Shown here: positions 21,165 through 34,500 of the stretch, in pieces | Layout: the number at the start of each line of letters is the position of its first letter | Position numbering within the stretch: position 1 is the stretch's first letter | Assembly: GCA_020796225.1 (NCBI GenBank) | Contig: CM036767.1 | Span: 27,437,253 to 27,501,252, forward strand | From: Arion vulgaris | Taxonomy: Eukaryota; Mollusca; Gastropoda; Stylommatophora; Arionidae | DNA length: 64,000 nt | Reading direction: 5' to 3' | Translations under genes and position numbers: made by a program | Notes under the pieces: model-generated | Seen by the model: only the letters and a program-made list of their open reading frames with translations | Told to the model about the DNA's origin: nothing | Database searches by the model: none

Positions 21165-24100
21165 ATCAGTTATCAGTTATATGAGGACTATCATCATAGC
21201 AATCCGGACAGGTCCATAGATGCTCCGATCTCCGCCTCAGCAAATCCAGCAGCGTCCAGCAACCCAACACGCCAGTTTGATGTTTATTAATCAATCTCTT
21301 TGCATATTTAGTATGTCGTTCTTTTCGGGCTGCACCAATATTGACACCCATCTCTTTCAATCTGGTCAGCGAGTGGGATTCACAGCCCTGAAACTCCTCT
21401 GTTCGATCTATTGCAGCTCCCTCTGATATTGTAGCTAAGCCAGCCAATCTATCAGCTCGTTCATTACCCTAACTCCTGCGTGCCCAGGGACAAAAATAAA
21501 GGTGATTTCTCTGATCATTGTTTGTACCAGTACCTCCACCCAGTTGCGTCTCACCATACCTGATTCGACTTTACGAATCATGCTCATGGAGTCACTGAGT
21601 AGGAAAACACGAGAGTAATTGTGAGATGCCAACCAGTTTACCGCCTCTGTAACCGCCCGAACCTCCATTGTCAAGCTACTTGTGGTTGTTGCATAGGCCC
21701 CACTGGCCTCTCTTATTATTTTTCCTCCTGAGCGTGCTGAAAAGCCCACGCACAGCGTTGTTGGCGAATGACTGAACCATCGGTGTAAATAACCACATCT
21801 GTATCATTGATGATGTCATTCAAGATGACCTCCACCTCCACGTTTAGCAGTGATAGATTATTTTGTTCGCAGTTTTCTTAATAGATGTAATAACGGTGAA
21901 AGCAGTCGGAAATTGAGGCGGCACAGCAATCCATTCCTCTATTGTTTCAATTCCGGAAGGATCACATATTTTCCTAAGCGTATCTTCCGCCTGACTCAGT
22001 CATGATCTGCCTCTCTTGAGTCTACACTCTTTCACCTTAATGAGTTCTTCATGGAGAGGATGTTCCTTGTTTGCATTGATTCTTAGATATGATCGAACCC
22101 TCCAAGTTTCAATTCTGTTAGCAATAGTTAGAGATCAAGAAGGAATCTGATTGACACTCCTGGTGTATCTTTGGTGCATCCCAGAATGATAGCCTCATTC
22201 TGAATTCTTTCCAGTCTCACTGTTTGCGCAGGACTAATTGTTAGGAGAGTGTATGCATATTCTATACATGACAGAACAATACCTTGTACAAGAGCACAAG
22301 AAGGCGTTGCTCAATGTTAGCAGCCGCCATGATTCTCAGTGCGGATAGTGCGTTGCGAGCCTTGGCAATAACTTGGTCGATATGGTCCCTAAAGCATAGA
22401 CTGCAATCAAATTTTACACCCAAATAACTCAAGAGATGCTGTTCGGGTGAGTGTATGTCCATCTAACGTAACATGTGGTGTGTCAGACTTCACAATGTGA
22501 TTATTTAGGGAGAACCATGATATCACAGCTTTGGTATGGTTTATCGATGCACCCAGCGGTTATGACGAACAAGCTCAATCTGCCGTATGCAGTTATATTG
22601 CGGTGCAGAAAGCTGGATTTTGTCGTGATTGATGTTCCATTCGACAAGAATTGCAATTCAAGTGATGAACAGTTTTGTGTTGCTACATTAGCGACGGCAT
22701 AATGCATTTTATGCGGAGCAGGTTTCTTTTTGTTGGCGGTACGCGGCTGTTTCATTGTGGAATTAGTTCACACAGGAAACATTTCACAGTTGTTGACATT
22801 TCGTGTGATTTTCATTGGCACAGGAACGAAGCAATTATGGGGTGATCCGTTGCAGTGAAGTTGGAACCGTACTTATGAATTATGAATTATCGATGCACGA
22901 AACATGACACAGGCCATTATGCTGTTCAGTTCTTCCTGGAGTTTATTAGCAATTTCATCCCTGTTTCTCCCCTGTCTGTTCACCATGATGTCGTCTGCAA
23001 ATGACAGTGTTCGTCCCCTGCCAGATAATTGCTGCTTCGTAATCATTATGGTGAATACATTGAATAATACTGAAGATAGTGGAGACTCCTGGGGTAGGCC
23101 CGGTAAAATCTGTGTCTGCACAGGTACCATTACCACACCTGAGTGCCACTTTCCTCTCGAACAGGACCCTTGCAATCCATCTTATGAGCAATGTATCGAT
23201 TTTGAGTAACGTGAGCATTTGTATAAGGTATGTGATTGGAACTTTGTTGTAAGCATCCTCGAGATCTAGTACAACAGCACGTCTCCAAACCAGCCTGGAA
23301 GCCTTCAAAGACGTCATAGGAAAAGGTCGATGCATTACACCAAGTTTCTTTATTCCGCCTGCATGCGCCGAGGGTGGAAGGAAATATGCGACGTTCCTCC
23401 AAATCCCAAGAGCCTGCATGCCACTAACTTTTCCAAAACCTTGCCCACTGTGTTCTGCATTGCAATTATTCTAGAACCGCTTATGCGTTTGTGATTCTTG
23501 TTAGGTTTTGCCAGTGGTATTAAATAACTGTGTAGCCAGTCCTCCCTGATCTCGCCATTTTTTTAAACTAGTGTTGAATTCTTTACAAAGCCCATTCATG
23601 TCTTCGTCCGATATCCTGCTTATGTCACTGTATTGGATACCATCGGGGTCTGGTGCAGTATTGTGTGATCTCTTAAGCATTGCACGTATTTCATCACTCG
23701 TGAATTCAAGATCGTCATTCCACTCCGTGTCGACACATTGCTCCGATAACAGGGAAATGATATTGAGTCTTGCTTCCCTATCATTTCGATTCGTCTGTTG
23801 AATAAAATGATCCAGAAATGCCATTCCTTTAGCTTCATCAGTTTTTCGCCACACCAGATCGTTATCTTGAAAATCTGGTATGATATGTCTGTGTGGCGCA
23901 CCGTTCATGGCCTGGTGAAACCACCAAAATTTCTGGAGGGAGCCATCGGAAAACATTTGTGCACAAAATTCTTTCCACCTAGCTGACTTTGCTTGGGTAG
24001 CACAAATCTTAAAAAGTACCATTTTCTCATCCATGTCCACTTTCAACTCCAAGATATGCTCAGGCAATGCTGTGGCTGCTCGGCGTGCCTTTTGCCATGC

Positions 24101-25073
24101 ATTAACCGCTCTTCTTTTGGTGCGCCAAATTGTTTCAATCTCCCCATTCCACCACAGGGGCTGTGTTATATTCTTCCGCACCTGATGAGATATTTGGGCC
24201 TTGGTATGTCGAATTTTACCAATCGTGTCTCGAGCTGCGTTGTCATACATGAACGCTTTCGACGTAATCCGACTTCTGCTCGATCGGCGCCTCTCGATTA
24301 AGACAACGCATGGGCAGTGATCACTACCATGGTATCCCAAGACATCCCATCTACAGTAGGAGGAAGGGCGGATGAAACCAGTGCCAGGTCGATTGCCCCA
24401 TCTGAATCGCCCGGTCGTTTAGCCAGCCTGGTTTGCTTGACCTGTATTAAGGCACACAAAATCTGTTGTGACCAATGTATCCTCCAATTCCTTTACCTGT
24501 CGATTGGTAATGATATTACCCCACTGTTGTCCTCTGTCATTGAAATCACACACAAAAGAGATATTCTTTCATCCTGTTCGAATATTCCTTGCCACCTGGA
24601 GGCATCTACCCTTCCGTTACATGCATATATCGATTGACATAACGAGGGGTGTTGATGCCTGTATTCTAACAGCATGTAATTGCAAGTCATTGCAATTCGA
24701 TCCCGATATATCTACTTCAGAAGCATGCAAGTTATTGCGTACAAAGATAGCCTGTCCAAGATGTTTTCTGTTGTAGAATACATGAAATCCAGGGTCTTGG
24801 ATTGTACCAGTACCCAAGTTGGTCTCCTGTAACGCAACAACGTCAGCACCGTAAAGAAGTTTGTCAAGATGGGACGCTTTTGTCTGACGCCGGCGCAATT
24901 CCAGTACAGTATTCGAACGTGGTGGTGACCCAATCTATCACATTTTAGCTGTCTCTTTCTAACTCCTGCTCGATTTTTCTTTCTTCGCCCTCTTCTCCTA
25001 CGTGTACCTAAGACAGACACGACCATACCTTTTGATGTATCCATATCCGTTGGTAACACTGAACACTGCGTCT
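21165..25073 (-). mobile_element. I-like LINE A, almost complete
   Basis: Minus-strand non-LTR retrotransposon of 3.9 kb. Its order is endonuclease, reverse transcriptase, RNase H. Endonuclease: VRILYWNCAGVRQKRPILTN (24880-24950), VVALQETNLGTGTIQDPGF (24790-24860) and GYHGSDHCPCVV near 24310. A long ORF (23501-24340) covers the linker. The reverse transcriptase has VLDLEDAYNKVPITY near 23240, QEMSPLSSV-like residues near 23080 and LSFADDIMVNRQGRN near 22990. RNase H (21435-21790) has TSSLTMEVRAVTEAVNWLAS and ITFIFVPGHAGVR. The 3' end is a repeat of ATAACTG units. A 6-base target-site duplication TTCATT (21159-21164, 25074-25079) and the flanking halves of RTE-B define the borders. Several frameshifts and stops make it inactive. 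Confidence 0.9.
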
Positions 25074-25079
25074 TTCATT

Positions 25080-27900
25080 GTTTATTTGGATGTTAGATGA
25101 GCACTTTGCTTTGTCAATGGACATGATTTTTGTTTTTTGTATATTGATATAGATGTTGATATAGATGTTGGTCTTCACTATGTCTCTTGGTCGTCATGAT
25201 TAGGTTCTCCAAACCCTATTTGCTGGTGGATAATAATACTGTATCATCTGCATATTTAAGCTCTGGTATGCATTTGTCGCCTATAGTGAGAGGGTCGCAA
25301 TTCACATATTTGGCATCGTCTTTACATTCCTCATGATGTTCTCTGCATATATGTTGAATAAGTATGGGGACAAAATACATCCCTTTTGAACCTCAAACCA
25401 TTCAGCTATTTCACCTCCTATTTTAATGGTTGCCTGTTGTTCGTGGTATAGAGATTCTATGAGTTGTATTATGTGTGTTGGAAAATGCATGTCTTTCATG
25501 ATGTTCCACATTTTCTGTTGTTGTATATGGTCGAAAGCCTTGCTATAGTCTATGAAACATGCATGCAGGTCTATGTTGTATTCTCTTCATTTCTCGATAA
25601 TGAGTCTCATGTTACAAATATGGTCTCTAGTGCCTCTACCTCTTCTGAAACCTGCTTGTGTTTCGTGTATTTCATCTATTTTTTTTTCCCTCCTCTTCAT
25701 TATGATTCTTAGTAGGATTTTGAGGCATGACTTATAAGGGCAATAGTTATGTAGTTGGTGCATAGTTTCAGGTTTCCCTTCTTTGGAATATATATAAATA
25801 CTGATCTTTTCCATTCCTTTGGTCAGGAGGAGCTATTCTATATCTTTGTGCACAATTTATGATATACCTGAACACTGGCCTCCCCGCCTGCTTGAATCAA
25901 TTCTGCTGGTATATTATCGCACCCTGGTGACTTCCCTCTCTCTAGACTTTTGATGGCCAGGCACACTTCATCCAACATGGGCTCTGGTTCTGTCTCTACA
26001 CTTTCTGTTATTATCTTATGTGGATTTTTAGATGTGTCTTCATACATGTTTCTGCAGTACTCACGCCATCTTTTTAGTACATCTTTCTTTTCTATTAATG
26101 TTTTGCCATTGTTATCGTTTATGATTTGTATTGATGGGCTGAAGTCATGTGTCATTATATTAATTTTGTTGTACATTTCTCCCTCTTTCCCTTGTTTTCT
26201 TAATTCGTCAATTTTATTGCATGAGGTGACTATGTGTTGTTTCTTGTCTTTTCCGATTTCTTTCTTGACTTCTCTTGAGCAGTTTTTATATTCAGTGCTG
26301 TTTCGTTTTAACCCCGTTTGTTTTAGCTTTCTTCTTTCTTCAATTATCTTCAGTGTTTTTTCAGTTATGCAGACCCCTTTTTGTACTTTTCTGGGTATGA
26401 TGTTTTGTGTGGTGGAGATTAATATATATCTGGCCTGTGCTGCCAGTTCGTCAGGTGTCATGTCTTCTTGAGCAGCCAAAAGTATGTCAAATTTGTTTTG
26501 TATTTCTATGTTGTATTCTAGTGGAATGGCATTTGTATCAAAACGTATAGGGCCAGATGCTTTCTTTGTTGTCTTCAGTCTTAATTTAAAATCTGCCACC
26601 AGCAGTTCATGGTCGGAGTTACAGTCTGCTCCGGGTAGTGTCTTTACTAATAGAATACCTGTTATCCATTTTCTTTGGACCAAGATGTAATCTATTTGGT
26701 TTCTGGTGTTGCCATCTGGTGAGGTCCAGGTGTATAGTCTTCTTGGATGTTGCCTGCTTAGGGTGTTCGTAATGGAGAGATTATTTTCTAGGCAGAATTC
26801 AATTTTTGCTTTGTGCCTCTTTCGTTTCGTTGTCCTATACTGAAAGGACCTTTCTCTTTCCTCCCTTCAGCTGTTTCTTTGCCGACTTTTGCGTTGAAAT
26901 AGCCCATTACTATCAGGATGTCTCATTTACCAAATTTATCTATTGCTTCTTGTAAATGTATGTAGAATTCAACGATCTCATCAGGAGCTGTGGTTGTTAG
27001 AGAGTATGCTTGGATTATTGGGATCTTTCTGTTCTTTGTCTTAATCTCATCATGATGAGTCGGTCGTTGATAGGATTATATCCAAGTAGTGTTGTGGATA
27101 TTTCTTTGCCAAAATGAAACCAACTCCACTCTGTCCACTTTTGCCTACCTGAGTATATTACTGTGTCACCTGTTGAGGTTTTAAAGTGCCCTGGCCAGCC
27201 CATCTGTGCTCGGTTATTCCAAGTATAGGTGTTTTCGTTCTCTCATGCAAATCATGTGGAGTTTGCCATGGTAAAGACTCCTTACATTCCATGTTCCTAT
27301 TCTTAATTTCTTCCGTAGTCCAATGGCAGGTCTTTCCACAGTAAGACAGTTGGGCTTTTGGCCGTCATCACATTTACTTGTACTTGATCTGCCATCTTTC
27401 TCTTCCACAGTTCACAGAATTGGTTTGACTTGCCTGGGGGACATGCCATCAGATCTTTGAGTTTTAGTTAATTTCATGTTCTGCATCAAGCTCTTGGCAA
27501 CATACAATCCGTAGTTGCCATTTCTTTCTGATTGATTCTGGCCACTTAACCATGATGATCTCTTGGTGGCCTGAGCCTCGATACAAGGCTGTTCCAGCTC
27601 CTCCCTTTGAAGCCGTTGTTGACATTGTCAATCTTCCGCCTTTTCTGCCGGCAGCCTTGTGTGCTGTAGAAGAGAGATTTCCTTCCAGTTTTGCTCTACG
27701 TAGTTTCACCTGCTAGTCGAAGCCTTTGCCGAGGGTGGCGTTGCTGTACACAAGCAGACTCGAGGAGCCATATGCGAGCTGGGCAGGAGTGGGGAACCAA
27801 ATAGGCTCCAGGCCGCCCTAAAAAGGACGCGACTGCCTTTTACCGTGAGGTACTATCCCTACCATCTCCTGCCCTACCCCGAACTTACTTTACCATAGTT
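25080..27900 (-). pseudogene. RTE-like LINE B (RTE-B), 5' half with 5' UTR
   Basis: Minus-strand RTE-like element, the type often labelled craniofacial development protein 2-like. The 5' UTR is G+C-rich (about 27710-27900). The endonuclease begins LRIGTWNVRSLYHGK (27290-27330) and continues through a segment with YNPINDRLIMMRLR (27020-27080). A long open stretch (25838-26683) covers the end of the endonuclease and the linker: GADCNSDHELLVADFKLRLK, then WREYCRNMYEDTSKNPHKI, and CLAIKSLERGKSPGCDNIPA at the RT start. RT pieces FHETQAGFRRGRGTRDHI (25630-25680) and VQKGCILSPYLFNIYAENIM (25330-25400) follow. A few frameshifts and stops. The 3' half is at 20560-21158. Confidence 0.88.
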
Positions 27901-27950
27901 GTTTGTGCAAAGCAGTTGACCTTACAATTAGCCACTTACTAAATTCATAT

Positions 27951-28258
27951 TTGAACTCTTTCTACGTATTCCACCGCACTCTGCACCACAGCGGAAGTCA
28001 GTTGAAAACCATTCGGCTTATACTGCACCATTAGAGTTGCTTCCTTATAAGAAGTCTTTCTAGTTTTACTTCTACTATTTTACTTCTACTACTTTTAACC
28101 TTGTTATTCTAATAGGTTGTCCAGTTTTCATTAAAATTAGTATATAATAAGATATATATATATGTTTATTTATTGACAAGTAATTATGATTTTTTTTAAA
28201 CCTCCCTTGAATTAACTGTTTAAAAATTGAGTAAATAACTGCGTGTGGAAAGAGTTAA
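27951..28258. mobile_element. MITE copy 1 (TTAA-flanked, piggyBac-like)
   Basis: Non-coding element of about 300 bases with inverted ends, GAACTCTTTCTAC at the left and GTGTGGAAAGAGTTAA at the right. The right end abuts TTAA (28255-28258). The left target site is TTGA, probably a mutated TTAA. The same element is at 42426-43235. TTAA plus a CTCTTTCCA-type end suggests a piggyBac-mobilised MITE. It ends 83 bases before DRC3 exon 3. Confidence 0.75.
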
Positions 28259-28341
28259 ACAAGGTTAACAGTTGTATGATAGTACGACATTGTTTATCTT
28301 GCTGTTTAGTACATACTATTAAACTACTACCACATTTCCAG

Positions 28342-28508
28342 ATTTTTCATTCAATAACATTGAGATCATAGAAGGTCTAAGCAAGTTAACTAAACTTCAA
28401 GATTTGACCCTATTTAACAATCGAATCAGTAAAATTGAGAATCTGGATGCTCAAAAAGAACTTCAGGTATTCTCCATTGGCAATAATGAAATCAAGGATA
28501 TGCAAGAT
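28342..28508 (+). CDS. DRC3: DRC3 exon 3 (leucine-rich repeats)
   Basis: An exon of 167 bases with acceptor CATTTCCAG (ends 28341) and donor GTAAGT (28509). The translation runs FSFNNIEIIEGLSKLTKLQ, then DLTLFNNRISKIENLDAQKE and LQVFSIGNNEIKDMQD. These are consecutive leucine-rich repeats of DRC3 and join exon 2 without gap or overlap. It enters in phase 1 and ends in phase 0. The reading frame is clean, with no stop or frameshift. The next intron is about 20.1 kb and contains the 117-bp satellite and two DNA transposons. Confidence 0.92.
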
Positions 28509-28689
28509 GTAAGTATATTTCCCCACCAAATAGTAGGTTTACTATTAATTTGGTTCATTTATTATAAATGGTTATCATTTTGATGCCATAAAGAAAACAC
28601 ATACCCATACTTGTCGAATGAAATTTCTAAACTGTTACATCAACTATGGTCAGTCTTCTTAATTTAAGTCTCTACTTATACTTGAGTCC

Positions 28690-29030
28690 TCCGTATATCA
28701 TGGACAGAGAAGAGAACAAATAGATCTATCCAGAAAGAGCTTAAAATCAAAGAAAACTGGCTGATGGTACAAATACAAAAGAGAAAATTGAGATATTTTG
28801 GACATATAAAAAGACATGAAGGGCTGAGAAGACCATCATGGAAGGAGGCATACCGGCAAAGAGAAGAAGGAAGACCACGGAGAAGATGGATTCAGGATGT
28901 AACTGATGGTTTGAACATGATGGCTGCAGAGACAGGACTTCTGGCCTATGAGAGAGAAATTCCGGAGGACTGTTGGGGTGGCAAAGTTCTGCTCAGGACA
29001 AGCTATTTGATGATGATGACTCATACCTTG
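28690..29030 (+). pseudogene. RTE-like C-terminal fragment
   Basis: The + strand reads WLMVQIQKRKLRYFGHIKRH near 28760, then EGRPRRRWIQDVTDGLNM near 28868 and a PEDCWGGKVLLRTSY end. This is the standard RTE C-terminus (RxLxYFGHI, GRPRxRWxxD). Part is in one open frame of 116 codons. It lies just after DRC3 exon 3. Confidence 0.75.
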
Positions 29031-29189
29031 CCTGTCTTAGCAAAATCTTTTTTCTTATACTATATTTTTATTTTTTCTGTTAACAAATATTTATCAAATG
29101 TAATTCTAACTTAAACACATTTGTGGTAGTGTGATAGAGTTTCTACTAAAACTGAAGATTTATTGTGTACATCTAATGTGCAAAAGTGT

Positions 29190-29315
29190 AATGAGGCTAG
29201 AGTGCAAAAGGCAAATGCTGTAACCTACCAGCTAGCCCCATTGTTAAGGCATCAAAACATTTCACTGACAGGTAAGCAACAGATGATTAACAGCATTTTC
29301 ATACCTATTTTATGT
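29190..29315 (+). pseudogene. RTE-A fragment
   Basis: A 125-base stretch nearly identical to RTE-A at 3030-3150, including GCAAATGCTGTAACCTACCA. It carries both the 5' and 3' breaks of a tiny truncated piece, next to the tail of RTE-D. Confidence 0.75.
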
Positions 29316-29924
29316 TAGTTAGTTTAGTTAGTTAGTTTGTTCCTTTCGTGCCAAAGGCGGCACATAAGGCAGAGGTTTTAGATCTCCATGTAATACGATT
29401 CGTTGCTAGCAGTTGGAAATCTTGTATGGTTATACCGTGGCCAACGTAACTACTGGCCTTCGCGCAATATTATTCAAGATGGAGGGTGAGGCGGATTATT
29501 CAAACGTGTTTAGTAAACATATGGACATTTTAGTAAACATACGAACTCAAACAGACTTCTTTAGTAAACATAACAACAAAATAACAATGCCTAGTAAATG
29601 CTGTGTACCAAAATGTAGATCAAATTACGATTGTAATTATATATGTATAATATAAGTTAATTTAACAAGTACCTTCTTCAGTAAACCTAACTGTTGTTGT
29701 CAGTGTTGTAAACATAACAATAAAATAACAATGCCTAGCTAGTAAGTAATGTGTACTAAAATGTAGATCAAATTACGATTATAATTATATGTGATAATTA
29801 AAATATTTAACCATATACAACATAAACATAAACATAAACATAAACAACAAAATAACGCTGCCTAGAAAGTGTTGTGTACCGAAATGTAGACAAGGAACAT
29901 ACACCATGTTCTATTGTATAATTA

Positions 29925-30293
29925 TTGAAAGCACCAGCTATAGGACTCAGTATTAAAATAGATCAAGACATGTCTTTTACTGTTCACCTAAAGAAAGTTT
30001 CCATAGATAAGAGTTCCTTTAACTGGCTGTCAAATAGTGGAAAAATTGAGAGATGGTTTCATGTTGAAAACCTCTTGTCCATGCAAATCATGAAAAGATT
30101 TAGAAGAGCACCAACTATTGACTATTACATGACAATGGCACATGATAATCTGGTTGAAGCAATTAGTTTATCATCCACAATAAGCATTAATTTTGTGCCA
30201 GAGAAAACACTCCAATTCCCAGCTGAGCAGTTGCATCTGGTCAGAACTAAAGATAACAGAAATGGTATAACACTCAGTGTTTTGCATTTATGA
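29925..30293 (+). pseudogene. Uncharacterised reading frame in the THAP-like transposon
   Basis: A frame of 122 codons with segments such as FTVHLKKVSIDKSSFNWLSN, KIERWFHVENLLSMQIMKRF and ISINFVPEKTLQFPAEQLHL. I recognise no domain. Because it lies between the terminal repeats and after three THAP-like starts, it may be a remnant of the transposase, but no catalytic motif is visible. Confidence 0.4.
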
Positions 30294-30452
30294 CATATTA
30301 AATTGAACCTGATCTGTCCTCATATCATCTGGATATGGAGATAAGTTCTTAGCCACGACAAACCATAAGGAGACTGTCATACAAATTGTAACTACCAGTT
30401 ACATGAAATTCTCATTAGACAGTACTGTATGTGTCTGCGGAGTACTGTATGT

Positions 30453-30565
30453 GACATAATGTAATCAAAGTTGGTATGTAGACTATTGATCTCATTCGAC
30501 ATAATGTAATAAAAGTTGGTAGGTAGACTATTGATCTCCTTCGACATAATGTAATAAAAAATGGT
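30453..30565 (+). repeat. Three direct repeats of 45 bp
   Basis: Units starting GACATAATGTAAT at 30453, 30498 and 30543 (the third partial). Larger direct duplications in the same element lie at about 30342-30430 versus 30690-30780, and 30955-31095. Confidence 0.85.
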
Positions 30566-31597
30566 GTTTCATTTAACTACACACATTTAATAGATATGGG
30601 TGGACTGAAGTACCTATCACAAGATCTCACTGTTCTCTGCTTCATATCATATATAGTTGTTCAAAAGCCGATATCATCTGACTAAGAAGATAAGTTCTTG
30701 GTCACGACAAACCAGAAGGAGATTGTCATACAAATTGTAACTGCCAGCTACATAAAATTCTCATTAGACAGTACTGCATGGAGCTCAAAAAAGAAAAACT
30801 TTATTGTCCGGTTCCAACATTTGCTAACATTTTCCTCAACAATTAAGGAAAAATAAGGAATGATCAATGCAATGTTCAGCAAACTGCTTCTTCAAAAAAA
30901 GGAAAGTAGCAAAATTCAGTAATAGATAAATATATTTATGTAATACTGTTTAGTTTCTGTGCTAATCAAGCTGTGGTGATGTGCAAACTTGTGACTGACT
31001 AATTCGTGGATTACTGATAAATGATGTTAGTTTATGTGCTAATCAAGATGTGATGTTGTGCAAACATGTAGCTTACTTATTCATGTATAACTGAAGAGAG
31101 ACTACCATAAGCTGATGTAAGTACAATAGTTATCATATTTAAAATTAATCTAAGTATTCTGTATAAAATTAAACTAAAATAGTATGTGAGAGCAACAACT
31201 ATAGCTACTCATCAGAAAACATCTTCTGTAATACACACATGCATCCAACAACAAGTTTCTAGCATCTGCAAGATGTATTGTCTAGATCAGCGTTTCCCAA
31301 TAGTAACAGACAATAGTTAGTCTGTGAGAATACACCGCCTCAGCCTGTGACGTCACATGGCAATATTGCCGTCCGCGCTGTGGCCAGTTAGTAACGTTGG
31401 CCACGGTTATACATCCCAATAGTTTACTTTCTTGTAGGATTGTTCTTCGAAATGTGGTCTTAGGTCTTCCACGTTTTCTTTTCCCAACTGGTGATCACAT
31501 AAGGACTTGTTGATTTAGTCTCTTTTCGTCTGATCTAAGAACATGACCTAAATATTTCCACCTTCGTTTCTTTATAATATTTGATACGGGTTGTTGC

Positions 31598-34500
31598 CAG
31601 AGCCGGATTAGCATAGTAGCAGAAGTAGCAAATGCTACGGGCCCGCGCTTTGGGGGCCCGCCTCTGGAGCTAAGTTGTCACTAGTCATAAACAAGGAACC
31701 AAGTTTGGGAGGTGGGTAATAATTTCCCCCTTTCATTTTTTATTGAGGTTAGGGCCAAGGTCATGTTTACTCAATTTCGGACTTAATTGGGCGGTCACAC
31801 TGAGCTCATTAACAACGTAACAGTTTTTTTGTATAGGAGTGTCTCTTGTGTGACACGCTTCTAATAAACGAAAACTTGAAAGCTTGAACAAAAGAACAAT
31901 TAAATTTGACTCATAACCCAGTTCAAGTCTCTGTTCGTTCAGTATTTTTTGGCGCGAAACTTAGTTTAAAATAAATGCAAGTGGGCGTATGAAATATTGT
32001 TCTAAGACATGAGCAGATCTGGGCACTCCTAAATAAATTTCATTCATTCACGTTTTGTGAGAAACTGTTTTGCCTCGACAAACAGAAACTTGGACACACT
32101 TGAAGGAGCCGCAACAAGAAGCCGCAACACAGAGCTGCATAATTTTACAGAGAAGCACACAAACGGACACAGAGAGTAATTTTTTATTTTTTCTGCTAAC
32201 TTTGAATGTATTTAAATCCTCCCATCTTGTTATTTTATTATTATTTATTTTACATAGCTAATTTTATGTTTCAGTGAGAAATTAATTTTTAAAAATAGTT
32301 TCTATCATTTTTCCTTTTCAATGAATTCAAATGTTTTAAATCAGAGTTATAGTCATGTTAAGTGGTTAAATTACGAAGCACCCTGTATATAATATATCAT
32401 CATGAGTAAATTGTTATATCATAAAACGCTGTCCAAACTTTCACATTTATATGTTATATTAGTAGAAAGTAGAAGAATTACATTTTATTTGTAAATTCAT
32501 TTTCTCTTTCCAGATTGAGATAGACATCATGAGCAGCAGAGCCAGAGATACGGGTCGACATTACGCTTCTGGAAGTGCAAAGCGTAAAGCACAAGATAAA
32601 AAGGAAAAATATAACCAAGTTCTTGTATAAAAAACACGCAAGCTGTCTGAATTTTTAATGTCTGTGAAAGGTGCTGAACCCAAAGAAATCGAAGCAGGAA
32701 ATATAGAAGTCGCGTCTCACAGTATAGTAGATGAAGATAGTGATATAGAACAATCATCATTACCAATATTAAGATCAGCAACTCTTCACGATTTAGCCAC
32801 ATTTTCCACAAGACAAACTGAAGTCAAATGTACAGCAAGTCCTTCCAATTTAGCCATATCATTTTCAAGCCAAAGAGAGGCAGAAAGCACACACATGTTT
32901 CCCAATGTAGCAACATCTTCACAAGCCAAAAGCACAACGAAAATAAAATGTACTCAACGATATTGGGGGAATGGCCAATCAACTTCAATCGAGATTATTG
33001 GATTGCGAAAGGAAGCAGCGAAGTGCAACATATGAACAGTGATTTTTTTGTCTTCCAAAAAAAAACATACGATAAAGAAAACAATCCACGAATTTGTCGA
33101 AAATCGTTTTTCACATATACACATAAACCAAGAAACAAAACTCATGGGAGAGATTGGTTGTGTTATTCAGAAACTAAAGGACAACTTTTCGTTTTGTTTG
33201 CAAAGTTACTGATTCAGACTGTTCGTCACGGTTTACGAAAAAGGATTTGACGAGGGAAAAAACGCAAATTAATTTGTTGAAAAGACTGAAGAAAGCCCCT
33301 TCCATAGACAAGCGATAATTTCCTGTTAATTTGCAAAAGTAGGATGCGCGTATCGATTCTCAACTTTAAACCAAATTGAGACCGAACAAACATACTGCGG
33401 ACACTTTAGAGCGAATTACTTCAGTTATCCAATTTTAGCAGAACAGGTCTTGCATTTCGGGGTAGGGATGAAACTATTGGTTCACCTAATAATGGAAATT
33501 ATTTACGTTTGTTGGAATTAATAGCCAAATTTGACATTTTTCTGGCTCAGCATTAAATTACTTATGCAAATAAAGGAAAGGGACATACATCATACTTATC
33601 AAAACAACATGTGAGGAATTTATCCATCTAATTGCATCAAGCTTACTGGATCATATTTTTGCGAAATTAAGAAATCAAGTACTATTCCGTATCACTGGAC
33701 TCTACCCAGACATTTCCATGTGGACCAACTCACTCTAATAGTGCGCTATGTGTTACCATCTGGACCAGTGGAAAGGTTGTAAGTTCTTGGATATGGAAGG
33801 TCATACTGCTGAAAACTCGCCCAAAGTTTACTTGATTTTTAAAGGAAAATGGCATTGATATCAAAGACTGTCGCGGTCAAAGCTATGACAATGCCAGCAA
33901 CATGAGTGGGAAAAAACAAGCTTACAAGCACGCATTAAGGAGATAAATAAGTACGCAGAATACATTCCCCGCTTTGCACATTCACTGAATTTGGTTGCGA
34001 AGTGTGCTGCAGAATGTTGTATAGAAGCATCCATTTTTTCGATTTTGTTGAAAGTCTCTATACATTCTTTTCCGCTTCTACCTATCGATGGGGCATTCTT
34101 ACAAAAGCACTGGAAGATACAGGTTCAAACTCCCGACTTTGAAGAGACTGTCGGGCACCAGGTGGTCTTCCGAGCTGATGCGACAAAAGCACTTTTTGTG
34201 GTTTTTCCATTATCAAACAAGTTTTGGATGACATCTCAAATAACATGGAACAAAAGGTAGAGTGTCGTAATCAAGCGTATGGGCTAGTTTTGGAGATGAG
34301 TAATTGGGAAAAAGGGAATAGTTAGCATTTTATGGAACGGAATTCTAGAACGCTTGCAAGCGTCTAGCGCTTCATTACAGTCACCTGATCAAGACCTTAA
34401 CACGGGATATGCTCTTTATGAATCGTTACACGGGTACGTTCAAGCAATGCGGCCTACATTTTCAGATATTGAGGCCAAAGCCAAAATCCTGACTCACTGT

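Larger units (their letters stand above)
29434..31407. mobile_element. DNA transposon with THAP-like start, TIR ACCGTGGCCAACGT
   Basis: About 2 kb between inverted ends ACCGTGGCCAACGT (29434-29447) and its reverse complement (31394-31407). The ends continue as an imperfect match with CTGGCC and a GAGGCGG segment. TAT flanks both sides (29431-29433, 31408-31410), a likely 3-base target duplication; a different class of site cannot be excluded. Inside, ATGCCTAGTAAATGCTGTG at 29587 encodes MPSKCCVPKCRSNYD, which looks like the N-terminal C-x4-C part of a THAP zinc finger. That start is repeated at 29731 and 29858 in worn forms. An open frame (29925-30293) follows with no clear family. 30300-31200 is non-coding with small direct repeats. 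Confidence 0.72.

Noticed and set aside
25950..26471. Long + strand ORF of 173 codons
   Set aside because: It is the antisense shadow of the RTE-B linker ORF, whose translation on the minus strand is clearly LINE-like.
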